Assembly: GCA_008694505.1 (NCBI GenBank)
Contig: VZDJ01000219.1
Span: 4,238,081-4,302,080 of the forward strand
Direction: 5' to 3'
DNA from: Cyanoderma ruficeps
Taxonomy: Eukaryota > Chordata > Aves > Passeriformes > Timaliidae
Length of the DNA stretch: 64,000 bases
In this document: positions 1 to 63,952 of the stretch, piece after piece
How positions within the stretch are numbered: position 1 is the stretch's first letter
Layout of the letters: each line of letters begins with the position of its first letter
Position numbers and translations under genes: made by a program
The notes under the pieces: model-generated
Seen by the model: the letters and a program-made list of their open reading frames with translations, nothing else
Told to the model about the DNA's origin: nothing
Databases searched by the model: none

Positions 1-586
1 TAATTATTATTTCTGCCCGTTGCACTCAGTGGAATTTGCTAGTTCGTAGAACTGGTTTTAAAACTACTTTCCAGCACAGTTCATAATTAGGAGTTCAGTG
101 GTTGCAAAAGTTCAGGTGGAACGAATATTCTGGGATTCATGGCTGTGCAAAGGGATGGTAAGCACTAGGACATTTTATTATCCCCAAATCCAGCCAGTTC
201 TCAGGAAAACCACAGGTTGTGTGGTTAGAAATTCAGGTTCCTGAGTTGTTGGGAAAAGCATTCCTACTCATTCTAAGTTTAGGGGGCAAACAGAAAACAC
301 AGAAGCTGAAATTTGTGTTTTTAAAGACCACAGTAAAGATATGTAGAACTTGCAGATGTGCAGCTATTTTAAATAATTTTAAGAAAGCTGTTCAAAGTGC
401 TGAACCAAATCACTGGTTTCCAATCAACTGCTACCTCTTCAATTCTTAAAGAGTTTCCAAAAGTGATTGCTAATGTTTCAACTCTTGCATTTCTAATCTC
501 AATCCCACCTGTAGATGCTATTTTATTACTACTGTTACCTTCATCCAGCCTTAATTTCTCCTTGTTCGTCTTTATTCTTTTTTGTA

Positions 587-606
587 ACACACACACACAC
601 ACACAC
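587..606. repeat. (AC)10 microsatellite
   Basis: Ten uninterrupted AC dinucleotides, directly visible. A simple repeat with no sign of function. Confidence 0.95.
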
Positions 607-2506
607 TTTAAAATGCATTAATACATCTTGAATATAAATCACTTAATTCTTCTTCCATTATCCTTTATATTCCCATCTCCTCTTAATTAGTGGTTCCTTA
701 TTCTATGACTATTTGGAAGGCCTTTAAAAGTCTCTTTTTAAGAAAAAAGTTTCCTACTCAATTTGTTGTACAACTTTATGGAGCAGTGCTGAAAATTAAC
801 ACCATAAATGCACATTTTAGTATGTTATTTAAAATCTGTGGTTTACCAGCAGCTTATTATTTGAACTCCTTAGCCTTCCTCTAGCATTTACTTCTCGAAA
901 ATTCACTAATTTATTTTATCCACATTTAGGCTAATCTCAAAAGTGTTTATGGCTTCCCTGGATCTGTCAGGCTTTCTTTATGTTTATAATAACTCTTGCC
1001 TGTAGTACCTCAAGCAAATAAATACACCTGATATGTTTCATGGACCATGGAGTCTCTCAAGTGTTTCAAACTCTGTTTTTCAGGACCTTGCTGAGACCAC
1101 AATTTGAAAAGAGTGGATCATTCCAGATTTTGGAAGTATTTCCCTGTTGCCAGAATTCACCGATCACTTTCATAACAGTGCTTCCCTTTGGGGGGTTGGT
1201 TTGGTGATTTGGCAGGTTTGTTTGCTTGTTGTTTGTTTTTGATGGCTGGTTGGTTTTTGGTGTTGGTTTTTTTTTTTTCAATAAGGGAAAATCCTATTCT
1301 TCAGGAACTGTATGTTTTTAATGTATCAGAATCAATCTGCCAAGAATCAGCAAGTTGCCTTGTGAGTGTAGTGCCACAGAGGAACATATTTAGAAGGCAT
1401 ATGGTAGAGAAGGCAGGGTGTGCTGCACCCTGGGAGAGCTCTTCCTATTTTCCTGCAGTACTTCACTGACTGGAGCACATGCATATGGGGCTCTCTTGAA
1501 TGTGTATTAATTGAATAAGAGACGATTTCCTAATGATGAATTCTATGCTCATTTACTTTCTTTCTTGTTTACAAAAATAACACCCTTGAACAGTCAGTAT
1601 ACAGTAATTGCTGGTCTCCCCCAAGAGAATTAAATAACATGCTTTTGTTATTCATCATGCAGTTGTTTTGTGCATAACATACAACTTCCAGCTGAAGTAA
1701 AGCAAAGAAAAAGCCAGAAGACATGATACAGGTATATGTTCTCTCTGTATACATAGAGAAGACACAATTAAGATATGACATAGCATGGAATAAACGTATA
1801 TGTTCATCCCCAACTGCCTGTCTTGTTTTCAAGCACATTGAATCGATGCAAGTGCATTGACCTGCACACAAGGGCAAAATGCATCTTTTTTTTTTGCAGG
1901 ATCTTCCCTAGTGCAGTTACAACAAGAGCAAATGAACTGTTTAGGCTGGTGTGTGTTTCAAATGCCAGCAGCATCTGCAGCATGGCAGGGCTGAGCATGG
2001 CCTGCAAGTGCTTTCTGAGGAGCCTGACTAATTAGTGCATGCTGAGCTTCATGCTGCTAGAGCTGAGCTCCTGATACCCAGGCTAAATATAATCCCACAA
2101 GAAACCCCTCCAAGGATACAGTAGTGGAGATGTGTATTTTGAAAGGTACAAAATTCAGAGGCAATGCACTGCTTCAGTCTTCCTATACCCACTCCTCGCA
2201 GACTTTTTGATATCTGTATCTTTGGGAATGCCTCAAAAGCTGCTTTCCACTTCACTGCCGTATATGGGTTTCTCATATTCACTTATTTCTAAAGAGCAAA
2301 GTAAAATGATTGTCTCACTGAAAGATCTCTGGGGGTACTGACATCCCACATGCATTCTGCTAAGCTTCCAAAGTTTGGTTTTTACTCTATTTAGTTCTTA
2401 TTTTTGGCAATCGTATTGGAACTATAGCCTCCTAGGCAGCCATTGTTAGAAATCATCCTTGCTGCTGTCATCTGATTTTCATTGATAAAAAGCAGCTTGA
2501 AGGCCA

Positions 2507-2538
2507 ACTTTATATTTAAACCACTTTATATTTAAACC
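2507..2538. repeat. Exact 16-bp tandem duplication
   Basis: The unit ACTTTATATTTAAACC occurs twice back to back (2507-2522 and 2523-2538) with no mismatch. It is most simply a recent small duplication in the upstream flank. Confidence 0.9.
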
Positions 2539-4147
2539 TACTCTGTTCATTGCATTTTTGTTGATTTGGTATTCCAGAGTTATCAGAACTTTCCTCTGAC
2601 TGTCTAACAGCATGCTGTCCAGGCTGCTTCCTATGGATTTTAGTTTTCTATTCTTTTTCCTTCATTGTCTTTTGAATTGCTATAGCCTACTCATTTAAAA
2701 AGAATCTGCCTCCTGAATTCCAGTGTTGCAAAGTACTGCTTAGTTTGGTCTCACAAAACATGTCAAATTTAATTATATTAAGTTTTTTCTCTAGCAGGTC
2801 AATCATACTTACTTACAGGAATTATTTCAGAAAGTTACCTAAGGCAAAGTCAAGAATAGCCTTTTCTCTTCTATGCTTCAGACTGAGCTCTTGCAAGATG
2901 CAATTGTTTATTACTTTCAAAATTGTCTTTCCACTTTATGCTGTGATATATTCGGTATGATAGTTGTCCTAACAAACTTTGTTAGAGGTTGTTCTAATCT
3001 CTGTGAAAACCAGCAAACACTCTCAACTGTACAAGTATTCTCCAGCGTGGATCACGTTGTAGTGTAGTATGTACATGTCTAGATTCTGACATAAGACCGA
3101 CATATACAATATTGTTTACTTAGCAGTCACTCTAAATTGGCCCAAGGAAGACCATCTTATTCTAAGAGTTCTCTCTCAGGTGAACAGAACCAGAAATTTC
3201 ATGGACCAGTCCAGTGCCCATCCAGTTAAGGGAAAAAAGGAGCTTTGTTGGGGTGGGGAGGACAGACAGTTACCCTTCTTGTGTCACATTGATACTGTGC
3301 CATATTCAGACCATAGAACTTGGTGTGACCTCCAAAATATTGCACTGCTGGATCGTGTACACATGGGCATTAACAGAGTCATTGCCATCAGGGCAATGCA
3401 AAGGAGTGCTGCAGGTAACATTAATAAACAACCTTTGACTTGTAATTTGTATTTTTCTTTTCAGAATCCATGGTATACGCCTGTCTAACTCTGTATATAC
3501 AATATGACCACACTATGTGTTCCCATATGTTCACATGGACCCTGATTTTCATCAGACACCTGTTTATGTATTTGTGTCTTTTGTTATTGGCTGAAAATAT
3601 TTATCTTGTCATGTTTTCGAAGTACAAACTTTGTCCTAAACCAAAATCTTTTCATGTTCTCAGATGTTGTTATTTATTTCTTTCTTGTACTAATACATGT
3701 ATTTCAAAAGGATTTATTATACCATTCTGATATAGGCTTTAGGAATGAGAATTTGAAAATCTTTTTCTTGAAAGAAAGGGTTACTAGTGAGGATATTCTA
3801 ACCCATGACACTGCAGAGCATGCATTACATGCAAGAAAGAAGTTTGTTGTTGCAAATAAATTTATAATGAGAATGCTTGAAGGAGAAGGAAATGGAAGGT
3901 AGTTGTTTATTTTTTTCACCAAAACAAAGTTTGAAGTGAAGGAATGGTGAAAGAATCATTTTGATTGTAGAGGAAGTGTAAATTATAATCATAATAAACT
4001 TTTATATTGTAATGAACTTAAGAAAAAAAAAAAAAAGGCGATTCTTGCAGAATTATTTGTAGCAGTAATGCCCAAATCTCCTGTGCATACAGCATGTCTT
4101 TCTCTACAGGTCTTTCCCTTAACTCTATTTTTAGATTGTTTTTTGGT

Positions 4148-4172
4148 GGGGGGGGGGAGGAGGGGGGAGGGG
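4148..4172 (+). repeat. G-run tract, possible G-quadruplex
   Basis: A run of ten G is followed by G runs of two, six and four or more, separated by single A residues. Runs like these can form a G-quadruplex on the + strand. The tract is isolated in AT-rich DNA, about 8 kb upstream of the GABRB2 start, so a promoter role is not implied. Confidence 0.6.
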
Positions 4173-7100
4173 TGTATTTGGGTTTTTTTCTAATGGTGTA
4201 AAACCTGCAGAGTTGCTCCTGATTTACACTGGCAAGAAATGTCTAAAGTTGCCATGGTGAGAGATAAAATGCAAAGCAGTACTTTGAATTTGCTGTGTAA
4301 CAACATCAAGTATGGGTATTACTCAGCTGCCTTTGCCACATATGAGAATAAATTTACAAAGTTAATACCTTGATTAGTGTGACTACCCAGAGCTGCTGTT
4401 CTGCTTCCAGTGACAGACTCTTGTTCTGACTGGTTCATTCACAGCTCCTCAAAGTGGTTCTGAAGACAATTTTGTCACTCTCTTTAGGATTTCACTGATC
4501 TGACCATGTCTGGCAAGGTGACTGATAGGAGTTGTCGGAGTGACCTTATGGTTGGCTTGTGTGGGATCAATACAAAATGTCCCCCAGGCATTAAGGGGGA
4601 AGTCACACAAAACAAATTCATCAAGGCTTCACACCCTCTCTGAGCTCCCCCTATCACTGCTTGAGGACGGAGCATACCTGTGCCTTTGACCTCTCTAATA
4701 AGACATCTAGTTTGAAAGACTAAGGACCTTAGAGAATCTAAGACATCCTCTAGTTTGAAAGCTGTAGCCTCAAAAAATATAACACCCTGAGGATGTTTTC
4801 ATTTCCATCCAGTACTTGATTAGATAAAAATTAGAAAGTATTTTTAATTTTCCTGTAAATGTGGTAGAGACCAGGCTGGTAAAAAAGATTGAATAACCAA
4901 TCCTTTTGCTGGGTGTCTTACAGTTTTTTAACACTTAGTGTTTTGTATGATGGGCCTTGATGTTGCTGTTCCTGACCTGAATTGGATTTTGAAGCGGATT
5001 TGACCTGAAGTGGATTTTGCCATTAATTTCAGTGGGGTTTGTCTTGGGTGCTGAGCCAGTGTGTGCTTCCTCTACCTCACCTGTGAACCTGGCAGGTTAT
5101 ATTGTAGAAACTTGCATGAATGAGATCTCTTCCAGATCACAGCTGTTTGTAAACTACCAAGCCTGAGCACAAAATGGGATGAGTGGAGAGAATGAAAGAT
5201 AACTCTCCACAGTAACACTGAGATATTTGAGAGAGATCCTTGAATGCAAAGTGGTAAATATTGACAGTATTCCTAGAGGTTTTTGCTGTGTATAGCTTCT
5301 TGAAAGGGATTATTCCACAGTAAGTTTTGTGCTTGGTTTGAGTGTTTTATCTTTTTTTTTCCTGTCCCGGAATTCTTAATTTTCCTAGGATTATCATAAT
5401 ATCCTCTAGGCCTGAGTTGCAGCACAGGTGCCGTGCCATCTTGACTGGCCCTCAGCCCATCTCCATGCCATACCCTTTAGGCAACAATACTCTTTCTGTA
5501 GAGGATAATGCAGCTCTTTAAAAACAGTCTCAACTCAGCAAAACTGGTTTATTCAGACTTGGCAATTGCTGCCAAACAGAAACATCTCTCAGTGAAATTT
5601 CTACCTTTTAGCATCTGGAAACAGAGGCAGATCCCAGGTAAAGCAGGTATTGGTTCCATGAAACATTTGGCGTGCATGCTCCAAGTTAGAAAGGATTAGT
5701 TGGGGGCAAAATGTGTTACAGAACCTGTATCTATGCTTCCTGAGCCCTGGGGGACATCTCTGCTCTAGGACTGGGGTTTCAGGGTAGCAGGTAAAGAATA
5801 GGACACAAGCACATTTGGGATGGCCATGCAAGAAAGTGGAAGACAGGGAAGAGCACTGTGTGTAGAGCAGAGTTCTCAAGGAAGGGTTGAATTAATAACA
5901 CTCTACATTGATGAAAGCACTTTCATCTCTCTTTCCAGAACACCAATAAAAGGATGACTGTAATATATTTTACAATCAGATGCAAACTTCCGTTCTCCAG
6001 TTATTTCTTAAAAAGTTATGCCTGAAATGCAGTCTGATTATTGTTTAAATTCACTGACAGTACTTCTCTTTAAATTCTTTCGAGTTGTCCCCATTTTCCC
6101 CTCACTTCATCAAAGTGGTGGCAATAAAGAAGTTTTCTGAAAAAGTGAAGACCTTCCAGCTGAAGAAAAATCCAGCTAAAACTATTTTAATCTTAAAACT
6201 TGCACACAGCTATACCAGACCCGAGACTGATATTCAAAGCTGAATGGCTTTAAAAAGAAAAGTTTTGTCTTTTTTTTCATCAAAAGCTTCTAACCTAACA
6301 GTTTTTGAAACCCTCAGATATTTTTTATAGGAGGATTTCAGAATATAAAAAATTTAGGAAACCAACTCTCTGTCCAAGAAAGCTTAGAAAGAAGACCAAA
6401 TCCTGCATCAATTGATGCAGAAAAATGCCACTCCATTAATTTAATAACAGGTTTCTGCAATCTGCTTTCAGGGCTGAATCTTACACAAACATCACGAAGG
6501 AGATTTAGACACAGAGTGACATAATCTTGGTGCACATTTTTTGCTGACTTTTAAGTGTTTTACTATCCTCACCCTATGCAATCACTCATTCTGCCTTGCC
6601 CTGCCTTCCTATCAAAGGATGTGGATGCTGCAGATATTTCTTAGCTTAGTGCCAATGTAGCTAAAATCAAGGAATTAAAAAAATTGCTGTCTATATTGCT
6701 GTTAAACTAATTTATTCCACCACTTTGAAAGAATTAGGGCAGCTTTTTGTGGTGATTTCATGATTTGATAAGAGGACTTCAGTTCTCAATCCATCGTAAT
6801 TCTAGGTGCCTGACACTTTGTATTTTGTTCCAGTCCTCACTGAGCTGCTTCCAACTGTCTGCAATCAAAGCACTTAGGGATGTTTTGCACAACCTTTTAC
6901 TTGCCTTTTTTTTTTAATCTGTAATTCAATTTCACATTAAAATACTTTCTTCAATATACACTTAAGTTCTGCTGATTTCAAACTACACAGAAGGTTTTTT
7001 TATTTAAAGATGGAGGTCCTGGACTCATAAAATACTGCCTGGGTCAAGAACCAGAGTGAGGTCTTACCTGTAGTGTCTTTAACCCTGTGGAGATGCACAC

Positions 7101-9834
7101 AGTGAGTTACAGAATGAAAACAAATATGAGCTCCAACATCTAAAGTCCTACAGAATTATGCAAACCAAGAAGAGATTATTATTTGCCCCTCCTATTCACT
7201 CTTCTCTTACAGTTAAGTGACAGTCATGCTTGTGTGAAGTGTTACTTGTTTCCTGAGCAACTTAATGGACTCGTTTTCTATACAATACTGAGAAATTAAT
7301 ATTTTTAAGATACTTTTTTTAAGATAATTTTTAAGATGCCAAGAGCAGTGTAACTGGAAGGTGTTACAATATTGCTTTTGTCAATATATTTACCAGTTTG
7401 GATTCTTTTAGATACACAGTAATTGAAGCTGATGTGAATCCCACAAAATTGTGGCTATGAAAAAGTGAATTCCATTCCGCATGAAAAGCAGAATCAAAAA
7501 ATTGCATGAGTATATTTTTCTATGTATGTGATGTAACAAGTATCTTTATGTTGACATGCTGATTGCTAATGGGATGGTGATAGTGCATGGAGTGTGACAC
7601 GCTACATCTGAAGACCTACAGTGAAAGTTAAGAGACCAAGATAAAGTATATTGAAACCTTGTTCAGGAAATTTCTGCAGCAGTTGACTATATTGTGTTGT
7701 GTTTCACATGAATTTCTAGCTTTACAGGATTTGAAAAATGAAATCATGCTTCAAAGTAGTTTATTATTAACATTCTTCTCTCAATTAGAGAATTAAATGT
7801 TGTCTATTACATGGAAAAAAATTTCACCTGCATATTTCTGATACTGCTGCATCTTATCTAAATGCTAAAAAATTCAGGAAACATCACTGACAGAACACAA
7901 CAGCCTGTTTAGGTGCAGTGAAAGACTTATTTTTTTAAGTGGGATTTTGCACTTTGTAGTCACACTGGGATACAGGGCTACCATCAATCAGCATCTCCTG
8001 TCTCGACTGACTTGAGTGACTGGATCTCTGGAGAACCTATCTTGAAACTCTTACTCCATCTGAAAGTTTATTTTGCATAACGAACACATTTACAGCAACC
8101 CATTTGAAAACCTTTTAGAGGTCTCAGTACATGGCCTGGAATATTACTCGTGGTGACAGGAAAATAATGCTGTAGTCAAGGGTTGACAAGGAGTATGATG
8201 TTACTTTATTGCCCATTTCTTGCACAGTATCACACTCTGCTCGGCAAGGACTGTGGGCCATACTTAAGGGTATTTCAGTTTTGAGGGGTATATTTTTCCC
8301 ATCTTGAAAGCTAAGAATCAAAATACTCTGCAACTGCCATTTAAAATAGGACCATCTTTGCTGGCTTGTCTGTGAGATTACAGTACTTGTAGTCTAACTG
8401 AGATATTTTTAGAACCAGAAGTACCATATCCAGCTGGAAACCAGGTTGTTTGCCCATTGTAAGACACCCAAAATCTTAGCAATCTTTAAACATGACACAC
8501 TAACAGTTCTCCATTTTGCCAATACTGGTGTTCACACCAGTTATTTCCTCTACTTTTCAATCAAACACACAGACACCAAGTGAGAAAAAGAGGGAAACAA
8601 TTTATTTGACAAGAAGGTGCTTAAAATAAATGGGAAATTTTGAAGGAGATAAGAAATTTTAACTGGCAGAGGTAGAACACAGCCCCATGGTCAGAGAAAA
8701 AGTGATATTGTCAAAAGTGTATAGCAAAGCATGAACACATTTGTAAAAGGAAAAGTGTTGGATGACTTTGTACACTGTCAATATATAATGATGAAACCCC
8801 TACCCCATAGGCTTGTCTGGGCACACAGAGCCTGCAGTGGTGGTAAGACAATTTTACTGCTATCAACACATTTAGACAGCAGTGTATTTACAGCTAGCAA
8901 AAATAATGAGTTATGCAGATCAACCCAAACATGGCTCAGTAGAACCTTTAAATTTCTAAAACCCAAGGATATATATTAATTTTCCACACATAATGCACCA
9001 TGATAGCCACATATATTGAATTTATTTGAGATATGTTCCATTCCTTTTTGCTAGGATAGCAAGACTGAGAGTAGGTTTCACTACACATGGCACAGGGGTA
9101 CTCTGGGCCTGGGACAAGTGTTCTCTGACTGTCAGTGCATACACCAGATAAGAGACATTTTGGCATTGCTTGAATTGTTCTTAATATGTAAATCAAAAAT
9201 TCCTGTCAGTCCAGCACCAAATATTACCAGCATCAGGTTCATATTAATATCTGGTCATATTCAGATGTGGCAAATGACACATTTCTGTGCTGTAATGGCA
9301 ATTAATAGCAGGGACTCAGAAACAGCTCACGAGTGTCAAATGCGGTCCCAAGTTAGCACCCGCAGGTGAATTTCACAGTGCAGGATTAAAGTGTTTTATC
9401 TGGAGATCTCCTGGTCTTATCATATGATTGCAGAAAGAAAAAAAAAAAAAAGTGCCTATTATACATCTAAAGTCAAATGATTCACTGCACAGCATATCCA
9501 CCATCTTCCTTTCAGGGCTATATTTCAAGAGGTTTGGCAGTGAAACCGCCTGGCTGTGTGAGAACAGAAACCTCCGCTGGTGAACAGGGAGAGTGGCTCT
9601 GTAAAATTAGCCACGGAACAAAAAAGCTGAAAAATGGGGTGGGGGCCGTGGGTGTTTTGATTTTTAAAATGCTTAAACGTTCTTTAACTTATTTGTTTTG
9701 GGTTTTTTTCTATTGAACACACAAACGAGAAATTTATCACCCACCCAATCTTGTCTGTTTCAGCGGGAAAAGTGTGTTTTCTCAGTTTCAATGGTTACAA
9801 ACGGGAAAAGGTAGTGAAAATATCTTGACGAATT

Positions 9835-9869
9835 GCCCCCCAGCCCCCCCTCCCCTCCCCGCCCCCCCA
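9835..9869 (-). repeat. C-run tract, possible G-quadruplex on the - strand
   Basis: Consecutive C runs of six, seven, four, four and seven bases are separated by one or two bases. The complementary strand therefore carries clustered G runs suited to a G-quadruplex, and this strand could form an i-motif. It sits exactly at the upstream edge of the CpG island. Confidence 0.65.
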
Positions 9870-11103
9870 AAGGATGGCTATTTTGTTTCTGGAAGGAAAA
9901 CCCGAGCAGCTACTTACTCGAGCTGAAAGGCACAGTGTGGCGGTTTAAGGCAGTGACAGCGCGGGGAGAGGGGCACCATGTGTCCCCCCGCCCGGAGCAG
10001 TGCCGGGGTGGCCGCTGGCAGGACGGGCGGCGGGGGGAGGCCGGGGGCCGCCCTGGCCCCGCTCCAGCGGCAGGTGGATGCTGCGGAGCCCGGCGCGGGG
10101 CTTCCCCGCTCCCGAGCGCTCCGGCCAGCCTAGCTGTCGCTCTGTATTAAATGGCTGCCTGCTTTTCGGGGCTGCCGACTGCTTCACGGTTTGGCTGTTT
10201 ATTTTTATTAGCAGCACTGCCGTCTCTCGGGGACAGGTTCCCCCCCCCCACCACCCTCCACCCCGCCGCTTCCCTAGGTGAGGCTTCATCCCACCGCCTG
10301 CCCGTCCGCCCCCACCTCAGCCCTTCCTCCCCTCGCCCTTCCCGGGGAGACGCCGCCGCCTCTTCTCTCCGAGCATCCCCCGGCCCCGCACCCCTCCTGA
10401 CTCTCCTGCTCCCGGCCAGGGTGCGCCTGGGTGTGGGCTGGGGCCGGCCCGGCCGTGCGAGGCGAATCGCGGCTTTCCCGGGGAGCAGGAGGCGGTGGCC
10501 GGCCCGGGGGCGGCGGGGCAGGGCAGGGCAGGAGCTCCGGAGCGCCTCAGCCCCGCACCGGGGACCGCGCCGGGCCGGGGAGCGAGCGGCTCTCCAGCCC
10601 GCCTCGATCTCTGTGCAACACCTTCCCTTCACCCTTGTCCCTCCCCCACCACCCGCCGGTTTTTTTGGTGGGTTTTTTTTTTTCCTGTTTTTTTTTTNTT
10701 CCCTCTCCTCCACTCTCCTGCAGCGAGTTAAATATTTCTTTTGTTAATTGACGCCCAAAGTGTTCCCAATCCCTTCCCCGCGCCGCCCGGGCCGACCGAG
10801 GACGTGTGCACGCCCAGATCCGCTCGGTGAAGCAGCACAGATCCGCGGGGCCGAGCGGGTATGTGCGTGAGGAGGAGGAGGAGGTGGTGTAAAAGGAGCG
10901 ACGGGCACAAAGCAGATTTGAGAGGAATAATTTAACTCCGGTGTTTGTTGTTTTTCAGGGGTTTGTTTTTTCCCTTCTCTCTCTCCCCTATCTTTTTTTT
11001 CTGCTCAGGATTTAAATGTCACTCAAAGCATCCCCAGATCAGCTTTCCGCTCATCTCCGGTTTCTTCCGAGGCATTAATTGGATCACACGCTGCATTTGA
11101 AGA

Positions 11104-11126
11104 GTTTGGGTGTTTTACCCATTAAG
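11104..11126 (+). other. GABRB2: Candidate end of a noncoding first exon (splice donor after 11126)
   Basis: The sequence AAG|GTAAGA at 11124-11132 matches the vertebrate 5' splice-site consensus almost perfectly and lies inside the CpG island. Paired with the strong acceptor ending at 11900 it would remove a 774-nt 5'UTR intron and join a noncoding exon to the ATG exon. The start of such an exon is unknown; the left coordinate here is nominal. This is inference from splice-site sequence only. Confidence 0.35.
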
Positions 11127-11876
11127 GTAAGAGGGCTTATGCACCTACATCGGGTCTGGATGGTCAGTGAAAGCCTTTCAGAGTGGTGTTTTAATTCCCC
11201 TTGGCCCCCCTCCCCCAGCTCCCTGGCCAGGTTTCGTTCTACCTGAAGGACTCGCATCCCTGGGTTAACCATGGGTCGATATAGGGAAAAGGCGCCGGGG
11301 GGGAGCGGGGTCGCGGGGGCTCCGCGCCCGCCCCTCAGGCACCAGCCAGTGACCCGTGGGAGCCGGCGGTCACAGCCGGCGACCCCCTCAGTTCCCAGTG
11401 CCTCTGCTCCTGGAATAGCGCCTGGCATCACAGTAAGGAAAGAAACAGCCTAATCCCCTCTTACAAGAAACTATTCGTCATCATATTTTTTTCCTCCGTG
11501 AGAAATATTGTAGGCGCTCATCTCCCTCCTCCCCCACCGCCCGCCTCCGTTGCCAGCGCCGGCTCCTTTGCCCGCACCTCTCCTCGCTTCAGGCGGTTCT
11601 TTCCAGGGACTAAAAAGTTAAGCTGCCCCCTCTCTTCCCCCACCTGCCCCCATACGTACGCAGTGCATTCTCCTTTTTAACTATTCTCCCTGTGCCTAAT
11701 CCGAGTCCGTCCAGCCCCCCCAACGCTTAAACTAGGTTGCAAAGCCGCTCTACCCTGCAACTCCTTAAACTTCTCTTCTTGCTGTGATTTATACTATATA
11801 ATAACAAAAAGGACAACAAAAAATATACTGGATCCTCCTGTGGATTATTTTTTTTTTAAATAATGCATTTCCTTCT

Positions 11877-11900
11877 TCCCCTTTAATTTTTTTTTTCAAG
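11877..11900 (+). other. GABRB2: Candidate splice acceptor for the ATG exon
   Basis: A long pyrimidine tract rich in C and T leads into TTTTTTCAAG ending at 11900, a strong 3' splice-site pattern. An exon starting at 11901 would carry 156 nt of 5'UTR before the GABRB2 ATG. The alternative is that transcription starts locally near the NRF1 site, so that the ATG exon is the first exon. The two models could coexist as alternative promoters. Confidence 0.4.
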
Positions 11901-11941
11901 GAAATTTGCTCCATCTCCAGCAGCAACCACTGCTCCTTTTG

Positions 11942-12001
11942 ATGTTGTGGTACGCCGTGCGCATGCGCTTCACATTAGAATTACTGCACTGGCCAGAATA
12001 A
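11942..12001 (+). CDS. Upstream ORF in the GABRB2 5'UTR (19 codons plus stop)
   Basis: An ATG at 11942 opens a 19-codon frame ending in TAA at 11999-12001, which is 55 nt before the main ATG and out of frame with it. A second in-frame ATG lies inside the NRF1 palindrome. If the mRNA starts upstream of 11942 (for example through the acceptor at 11900), ribosomes would meet this uORF first and would have to reinitiate to make the receptor subunit. If transcription starts within or downstream of the NRF1 site, the uORF is absent or shortened. I claim no function for the peptide. Confidence 0.35.
   Translation: MLWYAVRMRFTLELLHWPE
11958..11969. promoter_or_regulatory. NRF1 binding site candidate
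   Basis: TGCGCATGCGCT fits the NRF1 consensus (YGCGCAYGCGCR) except for the last base and contains the perfect 10-bp palindrome GCGCATGCGC. It lies 88 nt upstream of the GABRB2 ATG. NRF1 sites normally sit close to transcription starts of CpG-rich promoters, and NRF1 is reported to control the paralogous human GABRB1 promoter in neurons. Its location suggests a start site nearby, though a spliced 5'UTR would place it in an exon instead. Confidence 0.6.
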
Positions 12002-12035
12002 GTTGGATCTCTTCTTCTCTTCACTGAAACCCTAA

Positions 12036-63809
<51,774 letters not shown>

Positions 63810-63952
63810 TGGAGCTCTGGAAGTGTTCAAGGGCAGATGTGAGGGGGCTTGAGCAGCCTGGGGGGAGGTGTTCCCTGCCCATGGCAGGGGGTTTAGAACT
63901 GGAGGGCCATTAAGATCCATTTGAACCCCTTAAAATTTTGTGATTCTGTGAA
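63810..63952 (+). mobile_element. CR1 LINE 3' end in intron 4
   Basis: 'gaagtgttcaagggcagatg' is followed by 'ggggcttgagcagcctgg', 'gaggtgttccctgcccatgg' and 'cagggggtttagaactgg', and ends in TGTGATTCTGTGA. This is the canonical order of the avian CR1 3' end with its terminal octamer repeat. It is 5'-truncated to about 140 bp with moderate divergence. Confidence 0.85.

Larger units (their letters stand above)
1..9829. other. 5' flanking DNA, no gene seen
   Basis: This AT-rich stretch lies upstream of the GABRB2 CpG island. Every open frame in it is about 100 codons or shorter, low in complexity or unlike any protein I recognise, and none has convincing flanking splice sites. I see only small simple repeats, an exact 16-bp tandem duplication (2507-2538), a G-run tract (4148-4172) and short A/T homopolymers. 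In mammals the next gene on this side is GABRA6 in divergent orientation; none of its exons is recognisable here. Unannotated noncoding exons, enhancers or old degraded transposons cannot be excluded by eye. Confidence 0.6.
9830..11760. promoter_or_regulatory. CpG island at the GABRB2 5' end
   Basis: Base composition switches abruptly from AT-rich flank to a GC- and CpG-dense block. It is densest at about 9950-10650 and weakens through about 11760, just upstream of the coding start at 12057. CpG islands mark many vertebrate promoters, including those of GABA-A beta subunit genes, so this is the likely promoter and 5'UTR region. Long open frames on both strands here (for example 10151-10747) follow from the lack of AT-rich stops and have no recognisable protein content. 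There is an unresolved N at 10698 in a poly(T) run. The exact transcription start cannot be read from the sequence. Confidence 0.8.

Noticed and set aside
4023..4036. A14 run as the tail of a processed pseudogene
   Set aside because: The preceding sequence has no recognisable coding similarity and no flanking duplication is visible.
1..9829. Possible exons of the divergent neighbour GABRA6
   Set aside because: No open frame on the - strand shows the conserved Cys-loop receptor motifs. The gene probably lies farther away.
10147..10747. Overlapping open frames of 188-198 codons on both strands in the CpG island
   Set aside because: Both strands are open because the DNA is GC-rich and lacks AT-rich stops. 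The products are low-complexity Pro/Arg/Gly/Ala sequence, run through a poly(T) with an N, and resemble no family.
11788..11803. TATA-like sequence (ACTATATAATAA) upstream of GABRB2
   Set aside because: AT-rich chance matches are frequent, and CpG-island promoters with NRF1 sites are generally TATA-less. No initiator at the right spacing stands out.
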